Source of the DNA: Rhodobacteraceae bacterium Alg231-04
Lineage (GTDB): Bacteria; Pseudomonadota; Alphaproteobacteria; Rhodobacterales; Rhodobacteraceae
Direction: 5' to 3'
Length of the DNA stretch: 64,000 bases
Assembly: GCA_900143635.1 (NCBI GenBank)
Contig: FREY01000004.1
Span: forward strand, 62,001-126,000
Under the pieces are notes generated by a model that saw only the letters and a program-made list of their open reading frames with translations, made no database searches and was not told the origin of the DNA. The translations under genes were made by a program, and so were the position numbers. This document shows, piece after piece, positions 27,120-34,985 of the stretch; position 1 is the stretch's first letter; each line of letters starts with the position of its first letter.

Positions 27120-28403
27120 ATGTCAGAAACAACAACAGCAGAAACGGGAAGTACAGCGAGCGTTCTTGCTCGCAAACTGGCTGCCGCCCGTGATGGCGGT
27201 GGGGCTGTTTCCAATTCCATGGTGCTCAAAGCGCTGCGGCGGTCGCTGGCCCGCGCCGCCAAAGAGCTGTGCGAACTGCCGGTGGCGGTTCTGGCGGCCC
27301 GTCAGGCCAATGTAGGCCCCGAAGATCTCAAACGGCATCTGGCTGATGAAAACCTGCTGATCGTTCTGGACGGTCCGGAGGGTCGGATCGGTGCGGTGAC
27401 GATGGATCCGGCTTCCGTGACAGCGCTGATCCAGCGCCAGACCATTGGTGTGGTGATGGGAATGGCTGGTGGTGAACGGAACTATACCTCCACTGATGCT
27501 GCCATGTGCGCTGAATTCATTGACGATTCCCTGTCCAAAGTCACCATGATGCTGGAAGGTCATAGTGACCGGAAAAGCTTTGAAGGGTATCGTTTCGGTG
27601 CTCGTATCGGCGACGTGCGCAGCCTGCTGCTGGCGATGGAGGCTGAGGCCTACCGGGTGTTTGATCTGACACTGGATCTGGATGCCGGCAAGATGCAGGG
27701 AAAAATGGGTATCATCCTGCCCGATCCATCGACATTTCAGAACAAAGACAGTGACGATGGCATGGCCGGAATGTCGCTGGGTTCCAATCTGGGAGCGATG
27801 CGGGCTGAACTTCAGGCGGTTCTGTGTCGATTCCGTCTGCCGCTGTCAGAGTTTACCGATCTCAAAGAAGGCGACATGGTGCCGCTGGATTCGGCCTTCC
27901 TCTATGAAACGGAGCTGATTGGAATCAACGGTCAGGTCATTTCTGCCGGCCGTCTTGGCCAGCTGAACGGATCACGGGCGATCCGGCTGAACGTCAGTGA
28001 TGATGATCCCGATGGCGGACCAATGGGTGGCGGTGATATGCTTGCCTTCTCCTCCGACGCCGGGCACAGCCTGCCAGCACCGGACCCTGCGCCGATGGGC
28101 CTGGGGATTGCGGCAAATACGCTTCAGGATGCGGGCGCTGACTTCCCGTCGGCGGACCTTTCCATGGGCGATATGCCAATGGGGGACGCGCCAATGGGAG
28201 ATTTGCCAATGGGCGATATGCCAATGGGGGATCTTCCGGACATGGGGCTGCCGGCAACCGGTCTTGAGATGGACGGCGCTGGTGGTTCGGATGCGCTTTT
28301 GGGCGCCGGGCTGGGTGGAGGTCTGGACAGTTTCAATCCGGATGACGCGCTGGCGGAAATTTCAGAGCTGGCCGGCCTCGAAGGGCCTGATGGTCCGGCT
28401 TGA
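27120..28403 (+). CDS. FliM/FliN-family (SpoA domain) protein
   Basis: 427 residues. Residues about 40-210 resemble the FliM middle domain (LCELPVAVLAARQA, NYTSTDAAMCAEFIDDSLSKV, VFDLTLDLDAGKMQGKMGIILP). Residues about 225-300 form a SpoA/FliN domain (AELQAVLCRFRLPLSEFTDLKEGDMVPLD ... GQVISAGRLGQLNGSRAIRL). The CheY-binding DALL motif of classical FliM is absent from the N-terminus. The C-terminal 120 residues are low-complexity with five tandem MGDxP repeats. It starts 70 bases after the symporter-kinase gene on the same strand, so co-transcription is likely. A strong terminator follows. It may belong to the flagellar switch or a related ring; no other flagellar gene is in the window. Confidence 0.78.
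   Translation: MSETTTAETGSTASVLARKLAAARDGGGAVSNSMVLKALRRSLARAAKELCELPVAVLAARQANVGPEDLKRHLADENLLIVLDGPEGRIGAVTMDPASVTALIQRQTIGVVMGMAGGERNYTSTDAAMCAEFIDDSLSKVTMMLEGHSDRKSFEGYRFGARIGDVRSLLLAMEAEAYRVFDLTLDLDAGKMQGKMGIILPDPSTFQNKDSDDGMAGMSLGSNLGAMRAELQAVLCRFRLPLSEFTDLKEGDMVPLDSAFLYETELIGINGQVISAGRLGQLNGSRAIRLNVSDDDPDGGPMGGGDMLAFSSDAGHSLPAPDPAPMGLGIAANTLQDAGADFPSADLSMGDMPMGDAPMGDLPMGDMPMGDLPDMGLPATGLEMDGAGGSDALLGAGLGGGLDSFNPDDALAEISELAGLEGPDGPA
28164..28238 (+). repeat. Five tandem 15-bp repeats in the FliM-like gene
   Basis: Five in-phase copies of ATGGGNGANNNGCCA encode MGDMP MGDAP MGDLP MGDMP MGDLP. Third-base changes between copies show that the array is old enough to have drifted or is under protein-level selection. 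It lies in the low-complexity tail after the SpoA domain. Confidence 0.9.
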
Positions 28404-28428
28404 ACCCATTGTTGGAAAAATGAAAAAT

Positions 28429-28462
28429 AGCGCTCCGCGGGGTATCCGCAGGGCGCTTTTTT
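28429..28462. terminator. Bidirectional terminator between the FliM-like gene and the sulfur operon
   Basis: AGCGCTCCGCGG (28429-28440) pairs with CCGCAGGGCGCT (28446-28457) with one mismatch and one G-T pair around a 5-base loop. TTTTTT follows at 28457-28462; on the opposite strand the stem is followed by ATTTTTC. It serves both converging units. Confidence 0.88.
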
Positions 28463-28490
28463 GTTTGTCTGATTTGGGTGTCGGGGCGGG

Positions 28491-28919
28491 TCAGCCTTGT
28501 TGTGACTGTTGGTCAAGGGCCGGGCGAAGCTGTTCCAGCTGATAACCGGCTGCCGCAGTCGCGGCGAGTATATCATCTGCGCTCTGCTCGCCTGCTTGTC
28601 CCAAAGCCCAGATTACTGAGCAGCGGGTGCCGCTGGCGCAATAGGCCAGCACGGGGCCGTCACAGCCCTCAGCCAGATCGCGTTGAAGCGCAACATTGTC
28701 GGGCGTCATAGTCTGATGGGTCAGCTCCAGAACGTCGAAGCGCAGCCCTGCGGCCTCGACGGCGGCACGGATCGCATCGGCCTGATGGCTTGGCGGAACT
28801 TCGGCATCCGGGCGGTTGCAGATGACGGCCTTGAAGCCGGCCTCTGCAATGGCGGGAATGTCCTCGGCCGCGATCTGCGGCGAGACGAAATAGCGGGGCG
28901 TGATTTGGCGTGCATCCAT
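28491..28919 (-). CDS. TIGR01244-type (DUF442) sulfur transferase/phosphatase-like protein
   Basis: 142 residues. It opens DARQITPRYFVSPQIAAEDIPAIAEAGFKAVICNRPDAEVP, the DUF442 signature, and has the rhodanese-like active loop YCASGTRC, in which the first cysteine is the likely nucleophile. In many proteobacteria this domain is fused or adjacent to a persulfide dioxygenase-type metallo-hydrolase (Blh) and to YeeE proteins, as here. It is the last gene of the four-gene sulfur operon, 11 bases after the YedE-like gene. The role is probably handling of persulfide or thiosulfate sulfur. Confidence 0.85.
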   Translation of the reverse strand: MDARQITPRYFVSPQIAAEDIPAIAEAGFKAVICNRPDAEVPPSHQADAIRAAVEAAGLRFDVLELTHQTMTPDNVALQRDLAEGCDGPVLAYCASGTRCSVIWALGQAGEQSADDILAATAAAGYQLEQLRPALDQQSQQG

Positions 28920-28930
28920 GACTCGCTCTT

Positions 28931-29362
28931 CTAAGCCTTTGCGGCCATCCGGTCCAGTTGAACCGCGAGTTTTGGTGCAACAAGCATGCCCGCTGCCATC
29001 GACAGCAGGAACAATGCGCCCCCCCAGCCACCATAGGCGAGCGATGCCATCGCCGGACCGGGGCAGAGGCCGACCAGCCCCCAGCCCATGCCAAACAGCA
29101 CTGAGCCCAGGATCAGCCGATGTCCGGCCTTTCCCGTTGCCGGGGCAGGGAAGCTGCCGCCGACCAGCGGTTTGCGCCCTTTGGTTAGACGCCAGGCGAT
29201 GGCCATCGGGACAATGGCGCCGCCCATCACAAAGGCCAAGGTCGGATCCCAGTCGCCAAATACGTCCAGCCAGCCCTGCACTTTGCGGGTGTCGGTCATG
29301 CCGGACAGAAACAGGCCGGTCCCGAACAGGCCGCCGGCGGTGAAAGCAAGTAGAAGCCGCAT
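28931..29362 (-). CDS. YeeE/YedE (DUF6691-type) membrane protein, second half
   Basis: 143 residues with four predicted spans. Landmarks are LLAFTAGGLFGTGLFLSGMTDTRKVQGWLDVFGDWDPTLAFVMGGAI and GWGLVGLCPGPAMASLAYGG, with a cysteine in GLCPGP that corresponds to the sulfur-relaying cysteine of YeeE thiosulfate transporters. Two half-size proteins together make the equivalent of one full YeeE. Its ATG overlaps the stop of the other half by one base (TGATG). Confidence 0.88.
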   Translation of the reverse strand: MRLLLAFTAGGLFGTGLFLSGMTDTRKVQGWLDVFGDWDPTLAFVMGGAIVPMAIAWRLTKGRKPLVGGSFPAPATGKAGHRLILGSVLFGMGWGLVGLCPGPAMASLAYGGWGGALFLLSMAAGMLVAPKLAVQLDRMAAKA

Positions 29363-29790
29363 CAGATCACCCCCAGACCATGGCGCAGGACGGCAATGGT
29401 GAGCCCGCCCGCGAGAATGTAGAAAACCGTGGCCGTCAGACCGCGTAGGCTGAAGCGTGAGATGCCGCAGACCCCGTGCCCCGAGGTGCAGCCATTGGCC
29501 ACCCGCGTACCAGCCCCGACCAGCAGACCGGCGGTGATGATCAGTGCTGCATTGCTTGTCAGATGCGTGGCTGCCTTGCCCGGCAGAAACAGCATCAGCA
29601 CCATCGGCAGCAGCATCACCCCGGCAATGAAGGCCAGCCGTTCCGCCGCCGTGTTGCGGCCGGTTCCGTCAACCAACCCGCCCATAATGCCGCTGGCTCC
29701 CATGATGCGCCCGTTGCCGAGCAGGAAAACCGCGCCGCCAAGGCCGATCACCAGCCCTCCGGCCAATCCCCAAATCCAATCCGCCTGCAT
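29362..29790 (-). CDS. YeeE/YedE membrane protein, first half
   Basis: 142 residues with four predicted spans. It has WIWGLAGGLVIGLGGAVFLLGNGRIMGASGIMGGLVDG and GAGTRVANGCTSGHGVCGISRFSLRGLTATVFYI, where NGCTSGHGVCG is the conserved double-cysteine loop of YeeE-type thiosulfate/sulfur-compound channels. The start at 29790 is supported by AAGGAG seven bases upstream. It is 46 bases after the metallo-hydrolase gene and coupled to its partner half. Confidence 0.9.
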   Translation of the reverse strand: MQADWIWGLAGGLVIGLGGAVFLLGNGRIMGASGIMGGLVDGTGRNTAAERLAFIAGVMLLPMVLMLFLPGKAATHLTSNAALIITAGLLVGAGTRVANGCTSGHGVCGISRFSLRGLTATVFYILAGGLTIAVLRHGLGVI

Positions 29791-29836
29791 GGGAGGACTC
29801 CTTCCTGTCACTGAAATTGATCAGCCGGTGCCCGGC

Positions 29837-30700
29837 TCAGAGTTTGTTGACCGGCACCTTGAGGAAGACGTTTCCGTCTTCATCCGGCTCTGGCATGTTT
29901 CCGGCGCGCATATTGACCTGCAAAGAGGGCAGGATCAGCCGTGGCATGCCCAGCGTCGCATCGCGGGCATCGCGCATGGCGACGAATTCCTCTATCGGGC
30001 GGCCCTCGCCGATATGGACGTTCAGGGCCCTTTGTTCCCCGACCGTGGTCTCCCAGGCGTATTCATCGCGCCCCGGAGCCTTGTAGTCATGGCCAACAAA
30101 AATCCGTGTTTCATCCGGCAGCGCCAGAATTTTCTGGATCGAGGCAAACAGCATCTCGGAGGAGCCGCCGGGGAAATCACAGCGCGCGGTGCCAAAGTCG
30201 GGCATGAACAGCGTGTCGCCAACAAAGGCCGCATCACCAATCACGTAGGTCATGCAGGCGGGTGTGTGGCCGGGGGTGAACAGAACATCGCCGCGCAGCT
30301 GGCCGATCATGAAACTGCTGCCCTCTTCGAACAGGGCGTCGAATTGGCTGCCGTCGCGTTGGAACGCGGTGCCCTCATTGAAGACCTTGCCGAATGTGTC
30401 CTGCACCATGGTGATGTTTGCACCGATGCCGATTTTCCCGCCGAGCTGTTCCTGCAAGTAGGGGGCTGCCGACAGGTGGTCGGCGTGGACATGGGTCTCA
30501 AGGATCCATTCGGCGCGCAGGCCCTCGGATTTGATCCAGGCGATGATGTCATCGGCGGATTGGGTGGTGGTGCGTCCGGCGGCCGGGTCGTAGTCCAGAA
30601 CCGAATCAATTACCGCACAGGCGCGGCCTTCGGCTTCGCGAACGACATATGAGACCGTATTGGTGGCTTCGTCAAAAAAGGCTTTGATCAGCGGTTGCAT
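29837..30700 (-). CDS. MBL-fold hydrolase, persulfide dioxygenase (ETHE1/Blh)-like
   Basis: 287 residues. The metal site is clear: ETHVHADHL (HxHxDH), FTPGHTPACMTYVIGD, FVGDTLF and IFVGHDY. Length and motifs fit the ETHE1/Blh branch, which oxidises glutathione persulfide to sulfite with one mononuclear iron. The usual fused DUF442 domain is encoded separately at the end of the operon. The operon order is hydrolase, two YeeE/YedE halves, DUF442 protein. A BigR/SqrR-type repressor gene, often adjacent, is not present here. Confidence 0.88.
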   Translation of the reverse strand: MQPLIKAFFDEATNTVSYVVREAEGRACAVIDSVLDYDPAAGRTTTQSADDIIAWIKSEGLRAEWILETHVHADHLSAAPYLQEQLGGKIGIGANITMVQDTFGKVFNEGTAFQRDGSQFDALFEEGSSFMIGQLRGDVLFTPGHTPACMTYVIGDAAFVGDTLFMPDFGTARCDFPGGSSEMLFASIQKILALPDETRIFVGHDYKAPGRDEYAWETTVGEQRALNVHIGEGRPIEEFVAMRDARDATLGMPRLILPSLQVNMRAGNMPEPDEDGNVFLKVPVNKL

Positions 30701-30729
30701 GACAACAGTCTCCTTCTGATTTCCTTACA

Positions 30730-30757
30730 TATATATAGAAAATGGAATGTGAATCAA
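30730..30757 (-). promoter_or_regulatory. Probable sigma-70 promoter of the sulfur operon
   Basis: On the minus strand TTGATT (30757-30752) is followed after 16 bases by TATATA (30735-30730) in an AT-rich stretch, about 30 bases before the ATG of the metallo-hydrolase. AAGGAG lies in the leader. Confidence 0.55.
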
Positions 30758-30911
30758 GCGGTACGGGCCAGAACCGGGTAAATACGCCCGGAAAGGGAAA
30801 GATTTTGCGCTGAGGGCGCTGAAAACCGCCAAAGCCGCCCCTGCGGCAACTTGCGCTTATCGCTGCCGCCGGACACGTGCCAAACTGCTGGCGTTAAGAG
30901 GAGGGTTTTTT

Positions 30912-31127
30912 ATGTCGACGACAGAACTGATTTCCCAGGCCGCGGATCTGGAAGCACAGATTAAACAGGCCAACAAGGCAACGCGCCTGTCATTGCAGCC
31001 AGAGTTTGACCGGGTGATACATCGGTTGCAGGCGATCGGTGAACCGGTGCCCTCGCGCTACTGGCGCCTGAATGCAACTTTGGTCGATGAGGTCGCAGAA
31101 GACAGGTTCGACAATTTTCCGGTGTGA
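30912..31127 (+). CDS. Conserved small hypothetical protein
   Basis: 71 residues, soluble, mostly helical (STTELISQAADLEAQIKQANKATRLSLQPEFDRVIHRLQAIGEPVPSRYWRLNATLVDE), no signal and no recognised domain. AGAGGAGG seven to ten bases before the ATG and the compact gene support real coding. It is isolated between the sulfur operon and a small membrane protein gene on the other strand. Function unknown. Confidence 0.65.
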   Translation: MSTTELISQAADLEAQIKQANKATRLSLQPEFDRVIHRLQAIGEPVPSRYWRLNATLVDEVAEDRFDNFPV

Positions 31128-31159
31128 TCCGCGTCTGACGGTATCGGGGCCGAGGCTGG

Positions 31160-31375
31160 TCAGCTGAGGAAGATACCAACCATGACCATCATCAGGCCCA
31201 GCACCGACAACAACAGAGCCCCCAGGTTATAGGGCAGCACCTTTTGGACTTCGGCGCGCAGGTCGTCGTCCGAGAGGTTCTTTTTGCGCGCGGCCATCAC
31301 TTTGATGATACAGGCAATCAGGCCCACCAGCCCAGCAAGCGAAACGGCGGCACCGGCCCAGACAAGCATTTCCAT
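31160..31375 (-). CDS. Small two-span membrane protein
   Basis: 71 residues. MEMLVWAGAAVSLAGLVGLIACIIKVM and LPYNLGALLLSVLGLMMVMVGIFLS are two membrane spans joined by a charged loop (AARKKNLSDDDLRAEVQKV). AGGAGA nine bases before the ATG at 31375 fixes the start; the open frame further upstream lacks coding character. Function unknown. Confidence 0.68.
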   Translation of the reverse strand: MEMLVWAGAAVSLAGLVGLIACIIKVMAARKKNLSDDDLRAEVQKVLPYNLGALLLSVLGLMMVMVGIFLS

Positions 31376-31532
31376 ATCTGCTGTTCTCCTAAGGGGATGG
31401 GTCTCTGCGCCCGGCGGGTATCGGATTGCGGCGGCTGTTGCAAGGGCAGGGAAGGATCCTACCTTGCAGCGCGGCCCTTCGGGATGTATCGATCCGGGCT
31501 GAGGCAAAGACGCAAACTCACAGGAGCCGGCA

Positions 31533-31799
31533 ATGGAAATGACCGAAGACCAGAAGAGCGAAAACTACCGCGTAACCGCTGGCGAGCTGCGCCAGTTCAT
31601 CGAGCGCTTTGAGCGTTTGGATGCGGAAAAGAAAGACATCGCTGAGCAGCAGAAAGAAGTGATGGCCGAAGCCAAGGGGCGCGGCTACGACACCAAGGTG
31701 ATCCGCAAGGTTATCGCGCTGCGCAAGCGCGACAAGGATGACATCGCCGAAGAAGAAGCGGTGATGGACATGTACAAAGAAGCCTTGGGCATGACCTAA
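31533..31799 (+). CDS. gapR: GapR-type DUF2312 DNA-binding protein
   Basis: 88 residues. VTAGELRQFIERFERLDAEKKDIAEQQKEVMAEAKGRGYDTKVIRKVIALRKRDKDDIAEEEAVMDMYKEALGM is the DUF2312 family nearly end to end. The Caulobacter member, GapR, is a nucleoid-associated protein that binds overtwisted, AT-rich DNA ahead of replication and transcription. The basic helix around KVIRKVIALRKRD is its DNA-contact region. AGGAG precedes the ATG. It is a single gene; a hairpin without T-run follows. Confidence 0.9.
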   Translation: MEMTEDQKSENYRVTAGELRQFIERFERLDAEKKDIAEQQKEVMAEAKGRGYDTKVIRKVIALRKRDKDDIAEEEAVMDMYKEALGMT

Positions 31800-31844
31800 C
31801 GGCACGTGCACTCAGGACTATCCGTAACGGATGTTTGAAATGAT

Positions 31845-31870
31845 GTTTCGGGCTTTGGCTGGCCCGAAAC
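31845..31870. terminator. Hairpin between gapR and the converging flippase gene
   Basis: A perfect 9-bp stem GTTTCGGGC (31845-31853) / GCCCGAAAC (31862-31870) with an 8-base loop. There is no T-run on either side. Position between two converging genes suggests a bidirectional transcript end. Confidence 0.5.
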
Positions 31871-31912
31871 TGCCTGCCCCCTTGGCCAGAGCTGAACCGG
31901 TATCACCCGGTA

Positions 31913-33250
31913 CTAGGGGTTTCGCAATCGGCGCTGGCGGCTTGGCAAAATGGCAAGGGCAGAGCTGTCCAGGCCAGTATGGCGGCGGATGAACAGCCAG
32001 CGCCTGAAACTCCAGACTGCGGGGGCCGCGGCCGCTGCTGAGGCCACACCGATCGCCCCGAAGACGAGGCCAAGCGCGATCATGGCGACCAGCGACAACA
32101 GCGCGGTCGAGATCAGAATCCTCGTGTTTTGGCGCTCGTGTCCGGACAGATCCAGCAACAACCCGGAAGAGCCAAAGAAGGTTGCAGCTGTCTGGCCACA
32201 GGCCAGGACGACCAGAACCCCTGAAAACTCTGCAAATCCCGGTCCGAAGAAGGACATGATGAAGGGTCCGAAGAAGAGGAAGATCAGCGTAATCATCAGC
32301 GCTGGCACAAAGCTGACAATCGCGGACAGGCCGAGTATTCTGGACAGGCGCCCCATGTCTTTGGAATGAAACGCATGGGAGATCATCGGCCCGGAGACGA
32401 GGTTGATGCAATTCAGCACAAAGCCGGCCAATATCGCGGATCTTGAGGCGGCAAAGTATCTTCCGACCGTGGCTTCATCGAGCACCAGACCCACTGTGAC
32501 AACATCGAGCGTGCGCATGGAAACCATGGCCACACTGGCAATCCATATGGGTAGGGCGACAGTGATCCAACGGCCCCGGTCTTCGGCAGGCAGTGCGGCC
32601 CGTACGGCCGGTGGCAGGCGGTGAAAGCTTGCCCTTGATTGCCAGGCAACAAGGCCAGTCAGCAGCAATGCGCTCAAGGCTAGGAAGGCCTCTAGGCCAA
32701 GGGCAAACCGGGTGCAGAGCCAGCCAGCCAGAATGATTGCGCCGCGCCACAGCACATCCCGTGGTGCTAATGCCAGAAAGACGGACCCGAAGGAGCGGGC
32801 GATTGCACTGTTGGTATCGTTCAGGGCGAAGCCGGGCAGCAGCAGGAAGCCGAGGGAATAGGCAGCGGGATGGCTGACGTGACCCAGCGCATGACCTGTC
32901 CAAATGGCAATGATAGCCAGGATCGTAACGCTCCCGGACACCAGCGCAACGCGGCGTTGCGCAAACCGGGCAGCCCCGTGGATCAGCGCCTGGCTGTCCT
33001 GGGCCTTGTATTGCCCCAGGAACCGCAAAAGCGTTGTCTGGCTTCCCATGGCGCAGAGAATACCTGCAAAGGTCACCATGGACAGGGTCAGGGCAATAAC
33101 CCCGTATTCATCCGGCGAGAACCATCTGGCAAGCAAGACCACTCCGGCATAGTTCAGCAGGGCCCAGGCAACCCGAAGGCCCAGTGACAGACCAAAACTG
33201 GAGGCTATTTTTCTGTTCTTTTTGCCGCCAGAACTCTGCGCCATCGTCAT
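31913..33250 (-). CDS. Polysaccharide flippase (Wzx/oligosaccharide flippase family)
   Basis: 445 residues, about 12 membrane spans. It opens KIASSFGLSLGLRVAWALLNYAGVVLLARWFSPDEYGVIALTLSMVTFAGILCAMGSQTTLLRFLGQY, the standard opening of Wzx-like exporters, which move undecaprenyl-linked repeat units across the inner membrane. The start ATG overlaps the stop of the sulfotransferase gene (ATGA). It is the last of four overlapping genes (ligase, lyase, sulfotransferase, flippase). Confidence 0.87.
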   Translation of the reverse strand: MTMAQSSGGKKNRKIASSFGLSLGLRVAWALLNYAGVVLLARWFSPDEYGVIALTLSMVTFAGILCAMGSQTTLLRFLGQYKAQDSQALIHGAARFAQRRVALVSGSVTILAIIAIWTGHALGHVSHPAAYSLGFLLLPGFALNDTNSAIARSFGSVFLALAPRDVLWRGAIILAGWLCTRFALGLEAFLALSALLLTGLVAWQSRASFHRLPPAVRAALPAEDRGRWITVALPIWIASVAMVSMRTLDVVTVGLVLDEATVGRYFAASRSAILAGFVLNCINLVSGPMISHAFHSKDMGRLSRILGLSAIVSFVPALMITLIFLFFGPFIMSFFGPGFAEFSGVLVVLACGQTAATFFGSSGLLLDLSGHERQNTRILISTALLSLVAMIALGLVFGAIGVASAAAAAPAVWSFRRWLFIRRHTGLDSSALAILPSRQRRLRNP

Positions 33251-34167
33251 CGCGCGCCACCGGTGAATTGCGCAGCATCCTGTGTTTGCAACCGTTCATA
33301 CTGGGGCTGGCAGGTTGCGCCGACCAGGGCGCGGGCGTAGCCGGGCATGGCGCGCCGCCACTTTTCGTCGATGACGATTTTCTCCAGGTTTCCCTCGAAG
33401 CGGGCAGGGTTGCCTGAAACGGACTGCCATTCAAGATCCTCAAGCACTTTGGGTCCGAGGTTGAAACTCTGGCCGATGAGCTGGATGTATTGATCCGGGT
33501 TGGCGCAGAAATTCTCATAACCGATGCTGACGTATGGCAGGCCGCATTCACGGCCAAGCTGGCGCGCCTGATGGTTGAACCATTGCCACCGCCAGATCGA
33601 GCTGAGCGGGGTTTTTGACCGGGACATGAACTCCTGACCGCCGGCCCCTTCGGCACGGCGTTTTTTCTGCGACCAGGAAAAGGCGACGGCCCGTGGGTCG
33701 CGGTAGGCATGCAAGACGCCGATCTTGCAGTCCAGAACCTCAGAAATTGTAGCCGCAAACAAGGGGTATTTGGAACTGTCCAGCAAGACCCGGCTGCCCG
33801 AAACCTTGAGCAAAGCCCTGTATAAAGGTTCGGCAATGTCGCGGAATTCCGCAATGTTTTCAGGTATCTGACCTTTCAACGAGCCGCGTTTCAGTTTCTC
33901 ACCGCGGGCGGATTGGAAGATCCGGTTGTATTCAACCGCCTGAGCCTTGCTAACACCGCCGAACCCTTCGTCCAGAACATCGCGCCAGAATGCACTTTGG
34001 CTGAAACGCACGCCGCTGCCGACCAGTTCGTCTTTCAAAACGCCCCTGTCCCAGATGAAGAACAGCTCTCCGAGGCCAAGCGCATCAAAGTTTCGTTGCA
34101 AGGCAGACTCGATCAAGGTTGAGCCGGACCGGCCAAAGCCGGCGATATACAGGATGTCTATTGTCAC
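33247..34167 (-). CDS. Sulfotransferase
   Basis: 306 residues starting at GTG 34167 (GTGA overlap with the lyase gene). TIDILYIAGFGRSGSTLIESAL is the 5'-phosphosulfate (PAPS) binding loop at residues 10-17. VSGSRVLLDSSKYP supplies the 3'-phosphate contact region and VLHAYRDPRAVAFSW follows the usual order. It should add sulfate to a sugar, so the polymer of this locus may be sulfated. The longer frame with an ATG at 34248 would overlap the lyase gene by more than 80 bases and lacks coding character. Confidence 0.85.
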   Translation of the reverse strand: MTIDILYIAGFGRSGSTLIESALQRNFDALGLGELFFIWDRGVLKDELVGSGVRFSQSAFWRDVLDEGFGGVSKAQAVEYNRIFQSARGEKLKRGSLKGQIPENIAEFRDIAEPLYRALLKVSGSRVLLDSSKYPLFAATISEVLDCKIGVLHAYRDPRAVAFSWSQKKRRAEGAGGQEFMSRSKTPLSSIWRWQWFNHQARQLGRECGLPYVSIGYENFCANPDQYIQLIGQSFNLGPKVLEDLEWQSVSGNPARFEGNLEKIVIDEKWRRAMPGYARALVGATCQPQYERLQTQDAAQFTGGAR

Positions 34168-34985
34168 GGCTGCACCCACGGTTGACGGGTCGCCGACAGG
34201 AAGGCCACAGTGTGGTCTGTCGCTTCCGGGCTCTCCAGGCTTTTCCATTTGGGGGCGTAAACACCGAGCTTTAGATAGGGGCCGACAAGGTCGCGATGTG
34301 CATTCGGGCCCTGATGCTGGACAATGCTCTGGCCATCAAGCGACAGTTCCAACCGCCCGCTGTCGGTATGGGACCACACCGTACGAATGTCCCATGTGTA
34401 GGCCTGTCCGGGGATCATCGGGACGGTGGCAATGGTTCTCTGCTGTGGTCCTGCGGTGCCGGTGCCGGTGCCGGACAGAATTTTGGGATCCGAGGCGATC
34501 TTCACCACCCATTCGTCCTCAATAATGGCGATTTCCAGTGGCGGTACACGCCCCACTTCCAGAAGGTGGCGGTCGCGCGCGCCATGCCATTGCATGATCA
34601 GGACCGGCGTGGCCTCTCTTTTCCAGTCGGAGGGGATAAACACCGTGCCTTGATAGGCCACGGGGGTGTCATAGCTGTCTGACAGGAACCGCAGCTCGGC
34701 CCGGTTTGCCCCCTTCACCAATGGTTCGCCGGTTTCGATCCGAAACCACAGCGCCTCGCGGCCATCGGGGAGGGGGGCGGTTTGTACGGAAGAGGCACAA
34801 CAGGCCTGAGCGATGTAATCGGTGCGTCGCAGCAGCAAATCCGCTAGCGACCGCGAGTCCGTATAGCTGTCAGGCGTGACCTGAGGGCTGGCCGTTTTCG
34901 GGTTTTCGCTGAGTTGCTTGCCCCCCCACAGTATTGCCAATGCGCTTAGGCCGATGGATCCGGCGATCAGTAATGGAAGCCTCAT
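34164..34985 (-). CDS. Polysaccharide lyase, heparin lyase I-like fold
   Basis: 273 residues. An N-terminal signal anchor (LLIAGSIGLSALAILWGG) exports it. The body has the beta-jelly-roll pattern of heparin-lyase-like proteins: LWFRIETGEPLVKGANRAELRF, PVLIMQWHGARDRHLLEVGRVPPLEI, GQAYTWDIRTVWSHTDSGRLELSLDGQ and GPYLKLGVYAPKWK. Such enzymes cleave uronic acid-containing polymers and, inside biosynthetic loci, trim or release chains. It overlaps both neighbours by four bases, so it is made with the ligase/polymerase and the sulfotransferase. The exact substrate is unknown. Confidence 0.78.
   Translation of the reverse strand: MRLPLLIAGSIGLSALAILWGGKQLSENPKTASPQVTPDSYTDSRSLADLLLRRTDYIAQACCASSVQTAPLPDGREALWFRIETGEPLVKGANRAELRFLSDSYDTPVAYQGTVFIPSDWKREATPVLIMQWHGARDRHLLEVGRVPPLEIAIIEDEWVVKIASDPKILSGTGTGTAGPQQRTIATVPMIPGQAYTWDIRTVWSHTDSGRLELSLDGQSIVQHQGPNAHRDLVGPYLKLGVYAPKWKSLESPEATDHTVAFLSATRQPWVQP

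Noticed and set aside
30716-30760. A SqrR/BigR operator upstream of the persulfide dioxygenase-like gene
   Set aside because: The ATTC-N8-GAAT type pattern is not present; only an AT-rich promoter is seen.
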